Positions 7,498 through 17,245 of a stretch of 35,815 nucleotides of DNA are shown here, one piece after another (the first letter of the stretch is position 1; every line of letters starts with the position of its first letter). Below the pieces are notes generated by a model. That model saw only the letters and a list, made by a program, of their open reading frames with translations, searched no databases and had not been told where the DNA came from. This DNA comes from a virus, in the IMG/VR virus record IMGVR_UViG_3300027857_000011, positions 1 to 35,815 of that record; one strand, 5' to 3'. A program made the translations under genes and the position numbers.

Positions 7498-8130
7498 ATG
7501 GCATATCAAGCAAATATACCGCAGCCCAATAACTTATTATCGCAATCCCAGGACGATATACTTAACAATTTCCAGGCGATTCAGACGCTTATAGGTATCA
7601 ATCACGTTAACTTCAATGCAGCCGATCAAGGTAAGCATAAGTGGGTTACCTATCCTCAGCAGGCAGCAACACCCCCCGCAGGATCAGGATTCCTGGCTAC
7701 TGAACTAGGAGCCTATAACGCGGTATATACCCTTACCAATCAGAATGAACTTTATATTAACAAGACCAACCAAGCTACGGTCGTCCAAGTCCCTTCAACC
7801 GCTTCGGTCTTGAGTGCTAACTCTGCCCCAGCTCAGAATACCCAGGGGTGGACCCTTCTCCCTTCGGGAATACTGCTACGATGGGGCAATTTCTCAGGAT
7901 TTACCGGACTTAACACGGTAACCATGACCTCTTCGGCAGCGGGAGGGCCAGTGCCTACCCAGATCCTATCGGTACAATTAACTGCTTATGATCCTAGTGC
8001 TGGCGATGTTAACTTTGCAGTTCGATTAGCAAATATAATTAGTAATAGCCAATTTAATGTATATATCTCAAGCAGGACTAATACGGGCGCAGGAACCGGT
8101 GGATTCCAATGGTTAGTGATAGGGTACTAA
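7498..8130 (+). CDS. Tail fibre-like protein, gp53-like C-terminal domain
   Basis: The protein has 210 residues. The N-terminal 35 residues (PNNLLSQSQDDILNNFQAIQ) are the short helix found at the head-proximal end of many short fibres. The C-terminus (about 115-210) starts with LPSGILLRWG and ends FQWLVIGY. This is the signature of the putative gp53-like tail-fibre C-terminal fold, a trimeric beta tip. It sits between the HNH gene and the tail-hub gene. It is likely a small receptor-facing or tail-tip fibre. The exact receptor is unknown. Confidence 0.8.
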   Translation: MAYQANIPQPNNLLSQSQDDILNNFQAIQTLIGINHVNFNAADQGKHKWVTYPQQAATPPAGSGFLATELGAYNAVYTLTNQNELYINKTNQATVVQVPSTASVLSANSAPAQNTQGWTLLPSGILLRWGNFSGFTGLNTVTMTSSAAGGPVPTQILSVQLTAYDPSAGDVNFAVRLANIISNSQFNVYISSRTNTGAGTGGFQWLVIGY

Positions 8131-8131
8131 T

Positions 8132-10441
8132 ATGGCCTACGATCGTTTCCTGATAGCGCCATTTGCTACTGGCCTTCAGACTAACATGAGACCGTGGTTA
8201 ATTATGGATGATGCATTTGAAGATCTTCAGAATGCCTACGTCTTCCGTGGTCGCGTGAGGAAGCGATTTGGTTCGAGGTTTATGGGAACTGGATGGGATA
8301 GTACTCAGACAGAGCCATTATTCTCTCGTTTAAGGATTAATCTAGGCAATACAAATGGCTCTGGCAATATAAGCGTCACTGTCCCCGGATCGATCTTTAA
8401 GGTTGGACAAATGTTCTCTATCGGCGATGAAATATTCACGGTAGTGGTTACTGGGACCCCTGGAACGCTTCTCGATACCGGAGCAGCTACTCTTGCGACG
8501 TATAATACCTCAACGGGGGCGCTTGTTATTAATGGTGCCGCTGCTGGTACTCCTGCATGGTTCTATCCTGCGCAGCCAGTAATGGGATTTGTCCTCTATT
8601 TGGTGGGAAGTAATTTCGATTCGCCTCTCTATGCATTTGATACTCAGTTTGCCTATTTATTCTCAGGAGGGTTCTGGCAGAGATCAGGATCGGGATCTAA
8701 CCCCATCTGGCATGGCAACGATCTTAATTTCTTCTGGAGTTATAACTATCGTGGGGCGAGTGATAATGTAGACGCGCTCTTCACGACTAATTTCCAGGTA
8801 ACTAACCCTAATGGTGCAGGTACTGCCACTGATGATCCTATATGGTACACCCAAGATGGATCCACATGGACGCCGGCTAGTGGGACAACGGGATTCTACT
8901 TCCTTCCTGCGGGTGGCTCTCCACAAACGGGTCCATTTATACAAACAGCGCTCATTATAGTCGCATTCAAGGGAAGGTTAATTCTTCTCAATACCATAGA
9001 GAATGATAATGGTGGTGGCTTAGGTACTAATTCTCAATATCCCAATAGAGCTCGTTGGAGCTGGGATGGTAGTCCATTCGCCCCTAATGCATGGTACGAG
9101 GCTAATCAATTTGACAGCTCGGGAAACCTATGGGGAGGCGCTGGATTTCTAGATGCTTCAACAGAAGAACATATCGTAAGCGCCGAATTTATTAAGGACA
9201 GGCTTATCGTCTACTTCGAAAGTAGTACCTGGGAGTTGGCATTCACCTATAATAATTCAGCTCCATTCACTTGGCAGAAGATTAATACTGAATTAGGATC
9301 TGAGGCCACTTTCTCGACAGTTCCCTTCGATAAGCAGGTTCTTACGATTGGTAATACGGGAGTACACGCTTGTAATGGTGCTAACGTAGCCCGAATAGAT
9401 AATAAGATCCCTAACCAGATATTCCGCATTGTAAATAAGAATGCTGGTGTAGAGCGTGTTGCTGGTATTCGCGATTACTATGCGGAATTAGTGTATTGGA
9501 CATTTCCTTCGATAGAGCAGAATCCTAATGAGAAGTATCCAGCCAAGGTACTCGTGTACAATTACGCCAATGATTCATGGTCATTTAATGACGATTGCAT
9601 AACAACCTGGGGCTATTTCGAACAGCAACAGGGTACTACGTGGGCATCCACTACCGATACCTGGCAGTCGGCTAACTTTACCTGGGCTAGTGGAACGGTA
9701 GAGGCTCAATTTAGACAGGTGGTCGGCGGAAACCAACAGGGATATACATTCATCATTGATACTAATTATGGGCGAAATGCTCAGGCTATGCAGATAACTA
9801 ATATGACGTGGAACCCAACTCGTGATACGGTAACCTTAACTATTATTGACCACACTCTTAATGTGACTCCATATGGCGATTATGTTAACATTCGCGACGC
9901 CTCAGGAGTCTCCTTTAGTGGGTTTGGAATTTATAAAGTGGTCGCTTATGTGGACACTAATAATGTTGAGGTTGGCCCTATAACATTCTTTACAGGAACT
10001 TATGAAGGCGGCGGGACCGCAGCCCGAGTATCCAACATTCTTCTTCTCACTAAGCAATGGAATCCCTATGTCGATAAGTCGCGCAACGTATATGTGGCTA
10101 AGATAGATTTCGGAGTTCAGAAGACTGATTCGGGACAGATAACAGTTGATTATTATCCTTCAGCCACTGAATTATCAATGCTCTATGAGGCGAGACAAAC
10201 GGGAACCCTACAGGGAAATGGTACCCTTGAAACCTCCCCCTACAACCCTACCTTCTACCCGCTTGAGCAGGTACAAGATAGATTGTGGCATCCGATTTAC
10301 TTCCAGACTGATGGTGAATGCATACAGCTATTTATGTATATGGCTGAAGATCAGATGGTGGTGCCTGATATTTCATTCTCTGACTTTGAGCTTGAGGGAA
10401 TGGTACTTCATACGCAGCCTACAGCCTCGAGGTTAGAATAA
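8132..10441 (+). CDS. Tail hub / stabilisation protein, P22 gp10 / T7 gp12-like
   Basis: The protein has 769 residues. The N-terminus has the typical opening of podovirus tail-hub proteins: NAYVFRGRVRKRFGSR at about residues 30-45, comparable to the start of gp10/gp12-class beta-propeller proteins. Long beta-rich segments with many aromatic residues and no catalytic motif follow. The C-terminus contains a region with LYEARQTGTLQGNGTLETSP and a jelly-roll-like end. It begins two bases after the previous gene stop, and its stop overlaps the start of the next gene (TAATG). It would extend the tail below the adaptor. Assignment is by pattern and gene order. Confidence 0.75.
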   Translation: MAYDRFLIAPFATGLQTNMRPWLIMDDAFEDLQNAYVFRGRVRKRFGSRFMGTGWDSTQTEPLFSRLRINLGNTNGSGNISVTVPGSIFKVGQMFSIGDEIFTVVVTGTPGTLLDTGAATLATYNTSTGALVINGAAAGTPAWFYPAQPVMGFVLYLVGSNFDSPLYAFDTQFAYLFSGGFWQRSGSGSNPIWHGNDLNFFWSYNYRGASDNVDALFTTNFQVTNPNGAGTATDDPIWYTQDGSTWTPASGTTGFYFLPAGGSPQTGPFIQTALIIVAFKGRLILLNTIENDNGGGLGTNSQYPNRARWSWDGSPFAPNAWYEANQFDSSGNLWGGAGFLDASTEEHIVSAEFIKDRLIVYFESSTWELAFTYNNSAPFTWQKINTELGSEATFSTVPFDKQVLTIGNTGVHACNGANVARIDNKIPNQIFRIVNKNAGVERVAGIRDYYAELVYWTFPSIEQNPNEKYPAKVLVYNYANDSWSFNDDCITTWGYFEQQQGTTWASTTDTWQSANFTWASGTVEAQFRQVVGGNQQGYTFIIDTNYGRNAQAMQITNMTWNPTRDTVTLTIIDHTLNVTPYGDYVNIRDASGVSFSGFGIYKVVAYVDTNNVEVGPITFFTGTYEGGGTAARVSNILLLTKQWNPYVDKSRNVYVAKIDFGVQKTDSGQITVDYYPSATELSMLYEARQTGTLQGNGTLETSPYNPTFYPLEQVQDRLWHPIYFQTDGECIQLFMYMAEDQMVVPDISFSDFELEGMVLHTQPTASRLE

Positions 10442-10986
10442 TGGCTAACAATCCTTCAAATGCCTTATCATTCATAGTAACAACGCTTATATGGGACGTT
10501 ATAGCGCGCATCAATGAGGTTGATGTTACTAGTCCAGAGTTTAAGGAACTCTTAGTACGACTATCTCAGTATATTAATAATCTCTCCTTGGTGGTTAATC
10601 TTAAGGATACGGGAATTTACAGCACGAATGAGATTATTAACGGCCAGAAATACTTCCCCAATCCTCTCCAGAATTCGTCTACCGCGGGCACTCCCCTCGA
10701 TAGGCAGGTTTATCGCATGACCATCAATTTCGGGGCCCTTCCAAATGCTTCCACAAAGTCCGTTCCTCATAATATAGAGATTACTCCTGGTACCACATTT
10801 ACGAGGATTTATGCGACTGCGAGTGATCCAGTGAATAAAGCTTACGTACCCATACCTTATGCTGCTATTGTATTAGCTGATAATATCGAGATGGCTGTTG
10901 ACGCTACTAATGTGAATATAACTACGGCGATAAATTTAACAAATTATACGGTGTGCTATGCCGTGTTAGAATACCTTCAGAACTAA
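10441..10986 (+). CDS. Unknown beta-rich tail-region protein
   Basis: The protein has 181 residues. ATG 10441 overlaps the stop of the tail-hub gene, indicating translational coupling. Residues 1-60 are helical. Residues 85-181 are beta-rich (RMTINFGALPNASTKSVPHN and onward, ending YTVCYAVLEYLQN), a style common in small phage virion proteins that sit on the tail. I recognise no named family. Coupling to the hub gene argues for equal stoichiometry or direct interaction with it. Confidence 0.8.
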   Translation: MANNPSNALSFIVTTLIWDVIARINEVDVTSPEFKELLVRLSQYINNLSLVVNLKDTGIYSTNEIINGQKYFPNPLQNSSTAGTPLDRQVYRMTINFGALPNASTKSVPHNIEITPGTTFTRIYATASDPVNKAYVPIPYAAIVLADNIEMAVDATNVNITTAINLTNYTVCYAVLEYLQN

Positions 10987-10995
10987 GGAGAATGT

Positions 10996-11541
10996 ATGGC
11001 ATTCATGGATACATTGCAGAATATAGGAACAGGGGCTAAGAACTTCCTTATTGGAACGCCAGGGAGCGTAGAGCAAGTTTCTCGCCTTAATCCTCAGCAG
11101 GTCGCCCTACAGCAACAAATAGGTAATACTGCGTCCAATATGCTGGGAGGGCTCGGGCAAAGTCAATTTAACTTCTCTCCTATAGCTCAGCAGGCCCGAA
11201 CTAACTTTCAAACCCAGACCATACCTTCTATAGCCGCCCGATTCTCGGGGATGGGTAACCAGAGGGGTAGTGATTATAGGGCTGCTTTATCATCTGCTGG
11301 AGCTGGCCTTGAAGAAGGGTTAGCGGCTCTTCAAGCCAAGTATGGATTGGCTCAGAGCGGACAACAACAGCAATTATTATTATCGCTCCTCTCTCAAGCA
11401 TTACAACCCCAACAAGACAATCAGTTTCTTGCTCCACAAGGAGGATTCTTGCAGTCTATATTGCCAGCTATTGGAGGAGGAGCTGGGATAGCGGCTAATG
11501 CCGGGCTCATGAGTATATTACGTCTTATAGGATTAGGGTGA
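10996..11541 (+). CDS. Probable internal virion / DNA ejection protein (small)
   Basis: The protein has 181 residues. It is Gln/Ala/Gly/Leu-rich: a QQVALQQQIG helix, then a conserved-looking block with RFSGMGNQRGSDYRAALSSA (near 82-101), a LAALQAKYG helix, and a hydrophobic Gly/Ala-rich C-terminus (LPAIGGGAGIAANAGLMSIL) able to insert in membranes. Such low-complexity amphipathic proteins placed between tail-hub and fibre genes are usually ejected virion proteins, as P22 gp7/gp20 are. This is inferred from composition and place. Confidence 0.7.
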   Translation: MAFMDTLQNIGTGAKNFLIGTPGSVEQVSRLNPQQVALQQQIGNTASNMLGGLGQSQFNFSPIAQQARTNFQTQTIPSIAARFSGMGNQRGSDYRAALSSAGAGLEEGLAALQAKYGLAQSGQQQQLLLSLLSQALQPQQDNQFLAPQGGFLQSILPAIGGGAGIAANAGLMSILRLIGLG

Positions 11542-11544
11542 TTT

Positions 11545-12687
11545 ATGGCACAAGAATTACAAAGACCAAGTTTAGCGGCATCACTAGGGCAGGCTGCGGG
11601 TGGAGGAGTAAATAAAGCGCTCCTCGATATCCTTAACGGCATAGCGCAGAATAAGATATCTCAACTAGAGGATCGCCAGCAGGCCTTTCAGCCCCAAGGC
11701 AATCCTGTCATGAGAGACCTGGCACTTATCAGTGAGAATCGCCAGCCTCAACAGATAGCTCCTGCTATGGAAGAAGATATATCACAATCTCCTTTGCGCG
11801 ATGCGCTCAGTGCTCTCGCCCCCAAGGAAGAGGCTCCTCAGGAAATTAAGATTAAACCGAAATCTAAGACTGCTACTAAGGCTACTCCCAAACAAGCTAT
11901 CCCTAAGGCTGAGCGCCAGGCGGTTGATAAGATCAATAAGATGATCGATAAGCCATCCAAGGCAACTCCAGCGGAGAAGGCTGAAGAGATCGCAGAGTTA
12001 AATCCCGATCCTATTAAGCACGCGGCGGTTAAGGCAGAGCAAGATAAGAAGATAGCTAAGATTCCTAAGCTCAGTGAGAAGCAACAACTTGCTGCCGATA
12101 AGGAAACCAAGCCCTACTTTGATGAGATCTCAAAGCATGGTAGAGCCGCTCAGGAAGGTAACCAGCGCCTCGATCGTATGCTTGAGCTTATCAAGGGGGG
12201 CAACCTTGTGTGGCCTTCAGTGGCATCATTCTTAGATGTTATGGAGAGGGGGATCCCTCTATTCGGCGGCCATATAGGGCTTGATCTACGATTTGTTGAG
12301 AATGCTGATACCCACGAATTTAGAAAGCTCTCAAGCGACTTTGTTAAAGGCGCTAAGGATGTATTTGGAGGAAGGATAACGAATCTTGACCTTGAATCAT
12401 ACCTAAAGACCATTCCCAATGTCTCTCAGACTGATGCGGGCAAGATTCGTGTTATTCGTAATATGAGACTTCTTAACGCAGGCTCTATGGTCCGTAAGAA
12501 AGCTATGGATGAGATTATAGATGAGAATGACGGACAACGCCCTCCCAATCTTGAATATCTCGTTGAGCAACGCTCTAAGGATCAACTTGATTCTCTTGCT
12601 GATAAATTCAAGAAGGGCATTATGGAACCTGATGAGTTGGCGGCGTTAGAAGGCGCTCGCAACCGATTACTCGGAAACTTCCAGTAG
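11545..12687 (+). CDS. Probable internal virion / ejection protein (large)
   Basis: The protein has 380 residues. It has a Lys/Ala/Pro-rich central linker (about 95-190) and a folded helical C-terminal domain (about 195-375) with a hydrophobic patch (VWPSVASFLDVMERGIPLFG) and a block FGGRITNLDLESYLKTIPNV. I have seen this GRITN-x-DL-x-x-x-L-x-x-IP type block in virion proteins of several podoviruses and siphoviruses. It follows the previous ejection-type gene by three bases. It is likely delivered with DNA or lines the tail channel. The last codon is one base from the end of the reverse-strand regulator gene, with no terminator between. Confidence 0.7.
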   Translation: MAQELQRPSLAASLGQAAGGGVNKALLDILNGIAQNKISQLEDRQQAFQPQGNPVMRDLALISENRQPQQIAPAMEEDISQSPLRDALSALAPKEEAPQEIKIKPKSKTATKATPKQAIPKAERQAVDKINKMIDKPSKATPAEKAEEIAELNPDPIKHAAVKAEQDKKIAKIPKLSEKQQLAADKETKPYFDEISKHGRAAQEGNQRLDRMLELIKGGNLVWPSVASFLDVMERGIPLFGGHIGLDLRFVENADTHEFRKLSSDFVKGAKDVFGGRITNLDLESYLKTIPNVSQTDAGKIRVIRNMRLLNAGSMVRKKAMDEIIDENDGQRPPNLEYLVEQRSKDQLDSLADKFKKGIMEPDELAALEGARNRLLGNFQ

Positions 12688-12688
12688 A

Positions 12689-12880
12689 TTAATCCTTATC
12701 TACGAGGTCCTCGATTTGGATTCCATATTTATCGAGCATTACCATGATTGCTTCGGTTACTATGCTCGACATAGATCTGAAGTTCTGTCGTGATGCTAAT
12801 TGGAGTCCCTTGTAGACAGGGGTAACCAAATCTACGAATAGGCGCGAACGGGGCTGTTTAGGTCTCTTATTGTTTCCCAT
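12689..12880 (-). CDS. Ribbon-helix-helix (Arc/MetJ-type) regulator
   Basis: The 63-residue form starts at ATG 12880, preceded by AGAAGAGAGAG. An upstream in-frame ATG at 12919 would add 13 residues but has no ribosome site. Residues 12-54 match the ribbon-helix-helix pattern: a basic arm, the strand RSRLFVDLVTP, helix A (VYKGLQLASRQNF), then MSSIVTEAIMVMLDKYG as helix B. Dimers would bind short operators through the strand. It lies antisense between the ejection and fibre genes, so it can regulate the fibre genes divergently. The 12920-13047 gap contains a TCTAA-TCA-TTAGA dyad that may be its operator. Confidence 0.85.
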   Translation of the reverse strand: MGNNKRPKQPRSRLFVDLVTPVYKGLQLASRQNFRSMSSIVTEAIMVMLDKYGIQIEDLVDKD

Positions 12881-12957
12881 GGAATCTCTCTCTTCTAGGT
12901 ACTGGATATCACCATTCATTCTATATGGTTTCTATGTATTTATCTACAAAGTTGGCT

Positions 12958-12970
12958 TCTAATCATTAGA
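12958..12970. promoter_or_regulatory. Perfect dyad TCTAA-TCA-TTAGA, candidate operator
   Basis: A perfect inverted repeat with five-base arms and a three-base centre sits in the AT-rich gap between the divergent ribbon-helix-helix gene and the first fibre gene. Position and size fit an operator. No binding evidence exists. Confidence 0.4.
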
Positions 12971-13047
12971 TTGCTTGATTAAATTGCCATCGGACTGCTT
13001 TGTTGTATGCGTCTCAAGTTATGGTCTTATCTTAAGGAGAGGAAGCC

Positions 13048-13662
13048 ATGTCAGTCGCAATACGACAGAATGACGTATATGGGTTAAGTCAACCTATTGT
13101 CAGAGGAGCTCCGACTCCTATTATTAGTAAACGTTCGCCCGGAGTATCGGATTTCGCTACCCCAGGAACCGTTTGGACTAATATTCTTACTAATCAAGTT
13201 TATATTCTCGCAAGTATCGTCGCCAACTCGGCAACCTGGGTATCAGTCGCTGGTGGAGCAGGGGTGTTCTCCTCGCTTACCGTTACTCCAGGGCCTATTA
13301 ACCTCACGGGAACAACAAATATCAACACTGCCGGCGCTGCTGTTACCTCAATCGGCGTTGGTGGAACTGGTGCAGTCCATATTGGGAATGCTACTGGTAA
13401 TACTACTATCTCTGCTGGCAACTTAACATTAACTGCGGGCAACCTTGCTCTCACCCTTGGCGATATTCATCTTAACGCTGCTCGCGCAATAATCTGGGAC
13501 TTGGGAGTAGCTATTATACAAGGCGCTGGAGATCCCAATGGTGCCGTCCTAGGAACTCAGGGAACCCTATTCCTACGTACTGATGGTACGGGGGTAGGCG
13601 ATCGTGCTTACATAAATACTGATGGCATATCGACATGGGCAGCAATAACAACTACTGCTTAA
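13048..13662 (+). CDS. Fibre-locus protein with shared N-terminal docking domain
   Basis: The protein has 204 residues. Residues 1-70 (with PTPIISKRSPG, GTVWTN, VYILASIV and ATWVSV) match the N-termini of the proteins at 13678 and 20068, so they form a common virion-docking domain. The middle (about 75-150) has Gly/Thr/Asn beta-helix-type repeats (SAGNLTLTAGNLALTLGD). The C-terminus (about 150-204) ends with TLFLRTDGTGVGDRAYINTD, a pattern seen in small phage fibre or decoration tips. It is the first gene after the regulator gap and has a strong AAGGAGAG ribosome site. It is probably a short fibre or adaptor. Confidence 0.8.
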   Translation: MSVAIRQNDVYGLSQPIVRGAPTPIISKRSPGVSDFATPGTVWTNILTNQVYILASIVANSATWVSVAGGAGVFSSLTVTPGPINLTGTTNINTAGAAVTSIGVGGTGAVHIGNATGNTTISAGNLTLTAGNLALTLGDIHLNAARAIIWDLGVAIIQGAGDPNGAVLGTQGTLFLRTDGTGVGDRAYINTDGISTWAAITTTA

Positions 13663-13677
13663 TCGCAAGGAGTCACT

Positions 13678-16600
13678 ATGTCAGTGAATCAACCGGGCGA
13701 TGTAGCATATGGGTTTAGCCAGGCGCTCTTAGGAGTTCCTAGTAAACCTATACTAGCCCAACGCAATCCTACAACGAACGATAAGGCACAAATAGGTACT
13801 ACCTGGATCAACCAATTCCTTAATAAGGTATTTATTATTACCTCCATTGTGGATAATGTGGCCAATTGGGTAGAGACCGATAGTAGTGGTGCTTTCAATG
13901 AAGTTATAACCGACTCAGGGAATGCTGTTCCTATCGGAGGGATGCTCAATCTCTTTGGTGGTCCCAATATCAATACCTCAGCCTCAGGAAATACCGTAGA
14001 TGTTAATCTCAATGACATCGTCAATCTCCCTGCTACCAATGCTGGTGCCACTCAAGGCATTTATCAAATTGGTGGTGTTAACTTTCTCTTTGGTTATGGT
14101 CCTACTAATACTTTCGTTGGTGATAGTGCTGGGAATACGTCGTTAAACCCATTGCTCTCAGTTCGTAATATTGGCGTTGGCGTTAACTCTTCTCAAGGAT
14201 TAACCTCTGGTGCAAATAATACCGCTTTGGGTGCAGAATCACTCAATGTGGGTGCAAGCGCTACTAACAACGTCGCCGTGGGATATCTCTCTCTTACTGC
14301 ACTGACTTCTGGGGATTCCAATATAGCCGTGGGAACTCAGTCCCTTCAGAACTTGGTTACCGGTTTAGATAATATCGCTATCGGCTTGGCTGCGGGCTCC
14401 GCTCTTAACGGAGCCCAAAGTTCTAATATTTATATTGGTAATATAGGTGATTCCGGCGATGGCAATACCATTCGCATAGGAACCCAAGGATCAAGTGCAG
14501 GCGAACAAGATTCATGCTATATAGCGGGTATTGGTGGCGTAACTCCTGGCGGAACTCCTCAATTTGTAGTGGTAGATCCAGCTACGGGACAAATGGGAAG
14601 TGCTCTTCATACGGGTGCTATAGAAACCATAGATGGCAATTCAGGGACAATTTCAGGAACGACCGTAACTATTGAGGGCGGAGATAATATCACCACAACA
14701 GGTGATAACGCTCAAACTATGACCGTTGCGGTTTCAGGAACCACGGACCATTCACTACAGCTTGGCAACGCTTCGGGAAGCCTCACTTCACTTGGAGTGG
14801 CGCTTGACGGTCAATTGCCTATAGGTTCTACCGGTGCTGATCCTGTTCTTGCCCTACTTACCGCGGGGACAGGAATAAATATTACTAATGGAGCTGGATC
14901 GATCACAATCGACTCAACGGTAACTCCCGGCATTGTTACCATTGATGGTGACTCGGGCTCAGCTACTGGCGCTACCATTACATTTACTGCAGTAGCCCAA
15001 GCACCCACCGTGGCATTTAATGCATCGGGATCAACTGTAACGCTCGATTTCCAGGACGGTAGTAATAATATCGCTATAGGAACCGGGTCTAATGCGGGAA
15101 CTGGCGATAATATCGCTATAGGTCAGAATGTATTCGAGAATGGCGCAGCCACGGCATTTCAGTCTATATCCATAGGATTTAATTCATCACGTGGTCCTTG
15201 TGGAACTCAGAACGTGGCAGTCGGTGTTGGGGCTCTTGAGGACACGGCCTTTGCAGGGAGTTATAACTTGGCCCTTGGTACAGTTGCAGGATTTGCCTAT
15301 AACAGTACCGAATCGAGCAATATCATTATTGGTAGTGCTGGCGGAACCGTAGGCGAGAATAATGTTATCCGCATCGGCGACCAGGGCTCAGGAAACTTAC
15401 AGCAGAATACCTGTTACATAGCGGGTATTCATGGGGTTACTCCAGGCGGTGGTGGCATAGAAACGGTTACCATCGATAGTAATGGACAATTAGGTAGTAC
15501 TTCAAGTAGCGGCGGAATCGTCACCCTTGATGGTGATACTGGCTCAGCAACGGGCTCTACAGTTACTATCACGGGGGCGCAATGCGGAGAGTCTGTTACC
15601 TTCTCGGGATCGGGCGCTACCATTACGATGCATCTTACTGACGCATCACTCCGTAATACATTCTTAGGATTAACGGCAGGTAACGGCGCCGTATCGGGAA
15701 ACCTTAATACGTCGGTTGGATATGGATCGCTCGGGAATATAGGTACTGGCGGCCATAATACCGCTATCGGCTATGAAACAATGAATGGCATGGCGACTGG
15801 CTCTAATAATACAGCGATAGGTTATGGTGCCCTTGCTGGCGATGACGGCAATAAGAGTACCGCTATAGGAGATGGAGCTCTCGGTGCTATATCGGCTGGA
15901 TTCCAGAATATTGCTCTTGGGTATTCAGCTGGCTCTTCTTATGCTGGCGGAGAAGCTAATAACATTATCATAGGGAATAGTGGCGTACTTGGAGAGAGTA
16001 CTACTATTCGGTTGGGAGATCCTGCGGTCCAAGGCGCTTGTTATATAGCGGGTATTGGTGGAGTCACACCTGGGGGCACTCCTCAGATAGTGATCATCGA
16101 TCCTGTGACAGGTGAGTTGGGCAGTACAGCTGGTGGCGGTATAACCGCAATAGATGGTGATGTTGGTGGTGGAGCTACATCCCCTACCATAACCTTCGAT
16201 GCTACTACCAATTCAGGCTCAACCGTTAGCTTTAATGCAACCGATCCCCATGTATACCTCAGGGTTAGTGATGGATCAGATAACACTATCATTGGATTTA
16301 CGGCTGGCAATGGCTCGATATCAGGGACTGCAAATACTGGTCTTGGTATGGCTACTCTCCATGATCTTACTTTGGGGAATAACAACACTGCTGTGGGCGA
16401 GACCTGCTTAGATGCTCTTACGAGCGGCAGTAATAATGTGGGCATAGGTCAGGCTGCTTTAGGTAATTTAACTACCGGAAGTGGGAATATATGCATCGGT
16501 GAGAGCGCGGGACTTAACTATACGACGAGTGAGGCCAATAACATACTATTGGGCAATTCCGGCGTGGTTTCCGAATCTGATGTTATACGCATTGGTACCT

Positions 16601-17022
16601 TCGCAACTCAAACTGAATGCTTCGTAGCAGGTATTGCTGGCGTCACAGTGTCTAATAGCGCTGCGGTTCTTATCAACACCACAAATGGCCAATTAGGAAC
16701 GGTGGCATCATCCCGTCGCTATAAAGAGAATATCCAGGACATTAAGGGAAGTGGTCGAATTCTCGAACTGCAACCCGTCCAATTTAACTATAAGAATGAC
16801 ACTTCTCGTGAGCTCCATTATGGGCTTATCGCGGAAGAGGTCGATGGGACTATTCCTGAGATCGTTACCTATAACAAGGATAAGGATCCAGAGACGGTTC
16901 GATATCACGAACTGCCAGTCCTATTACTCAATGAATTACAGCGGCAACATGCCGTTATTGTCGAGCTATCACGTCGTTTAGAGAGACTAGAAACGAGAGG
17001 AACCTATGAATCAAAGGCTTGA
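13678..17022 (+). CDS. Large tail fibre: docking domain, YadA-like beta-roll repeats, S74 self-cleaving chaperone
   Basis: The protein has 1114 residues. Residues 1-70 are the shared docking domain. Four modules of about 190-300 residues follow, each with NNTAIG/NIAIG-type repeats like YadA-head left-handed beta-rolls. Each module ends in NNxIRIG then CYIAGIxGVT (Cys at about 280, 579, 788 and 981). Residues 1011-1105 are a Peptidase S74 intramolecular chaperone: the SSRRYKENI start gives the candidate nucleophile Ser, then HYGLIAEEV and RYHELPVLLLNELQ. The C-terminal helix would trimerise. The family trims itself after folding the fibre. The gene is by far the longest of the fibre locus. Its repeats resemble those of 18116-20065 and could recombine with them. 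Confidence 0.9.
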   Translation: MSVNQPGDVAYGFSQALLGVPSKPILAQRNPTTNDKAQIGTTWINQFLNKVFIITSIVDNVANWVETDSSGAFNEVITDSGNAVPIGGMLNLFGGPNINTSASGNTVDVNLNDIVNLPATNAGATQGIYQIGGVNFLFGYGPTNTFVGDSAGNTSLNPLLSVRNIGVGVNSSQGLTSGANNTALGAESLNVGASATNNVAVGYLSLTALTSGDSNIAVGTQSLQNLVTGLDNIAIGLAAGSALNGAQSSNIYIGNIGDSGDGNTIRIGTQGSSAGEQDSCYIAGIGGVTPGGTPQFVVVDPATGQMGSALHTGAIETIDGNSGTISGTTVTIEGGDNITTTGDNAQTMTVAVSGTTDHSLQLGNASGSLTSLGVALDGQLPIGSTGADPVLALLTAGTGINITNGAGSITIDSTVTPGIVTIDGDSGSATGATITFTAVAQAPTVAFNASGSTVTLDFQDGSNNIAIGTGSNAGTGDNIAIGQNVFENGAATAFQSISIGFNSSRGPCGTQNVAVGVGALEDTAFAGSYNLALGTVAGFAYNSTESSNIIIGSAGGTVGENNVIRIGDQGSGNLQQNTCYIAGIHGVTPGGGGIETVTIDSNGQLGSTSSSGGIVTLDGDTGSATGSTVTITGAQCGESVTFSGSGATITMHLTDASLRNTFLGLTAGNGAVSGNLNTSVGYGSLGNIGTGGHNTAIGYETMNGMATGSNNTAIGYGALAGDDGNKSTAIGDGALGAISAGFQNIALGYSAGSSYAGGEANNIIIGNSGVLGESTTIRLGDPAVQGACYIAGIGGVTPGGTPQIVIIDPVTGELGSTAGGGITAIDGDVGGGATSPTITFDATTNSGSTVSFNATDPHVYLRVSDGSDNTIIGFTAGNGSISGTANTGLGMATLHDLTLGNNNTAVGETCLDALTSGSNNVGIGQAALGNLTTGSGNICIGESAGLNYTTSEANNILLGNSGVVSESDVIRIGTFATQTECFVAGIAGVTVSNSAAVLINTTNGQLGTVASSRRYKENIQDIKGSGRILELQPVQFNYKNDTSRELHYGLIAEEVDGTIPEIVTYNKDKDPETVRYHELPVLLLNELQRQHAVIVELSRRLERLETRGTYESKA

Positions 17023-17224
17023 AATTACTATTGAGGCTGTTCTAGATAACCGTACTTATCGATTGGCACTTCCTATAGGCGCTCCCTATAGCGATGTGTT
17101 TCAGATTCTTGATTCCTTTAAGGTGCAAGTATCTACCATGCAAGATATAGATCAGCAACAACAAGCTGCTGCTCAAGCTGCTTCTCCCGCCCAACCAGCG
17201 GCTCCTGAAGCTACCTGGCAGTAA
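17006..17224 (+). CDS. Small fibre-locus protein with Gln/Ala-rich tail
   Basis: The protein has 72 residues. Its start lies inside the last 17 bases of the large fibre gene, behind GAGAGGAA, so translation is coupled. Residues 1-50 are alpha/beta (LEITIEAVLDNRTYRLALPI and onward), and 51-72 are a Gln/Ala/Pro-rich tail. I recognise no family. It could be a fibre-assembly helper or a small virion protein. Confidence that it is expressed comes from the ribosome site and tight packing. Confidence 0.75.
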   Translation: MNQRLEITIEAVLDNRTYRLALPIGAPYSDVFQILDSFKVQVSTMQDIDQQQQAAAQAASPAQPAAPEATWQ

Positions 17225-17245
17225 ACCATTCTTTAAGGAGAGGAA

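Noticed and set aside
13689-16445. Several 60-120-residue antisense frames rich in Val/Pro/Ala
   Set aside because: They mirror the Gly/Thr/Asn repeats of the fibre on the other strand and have no start signals.
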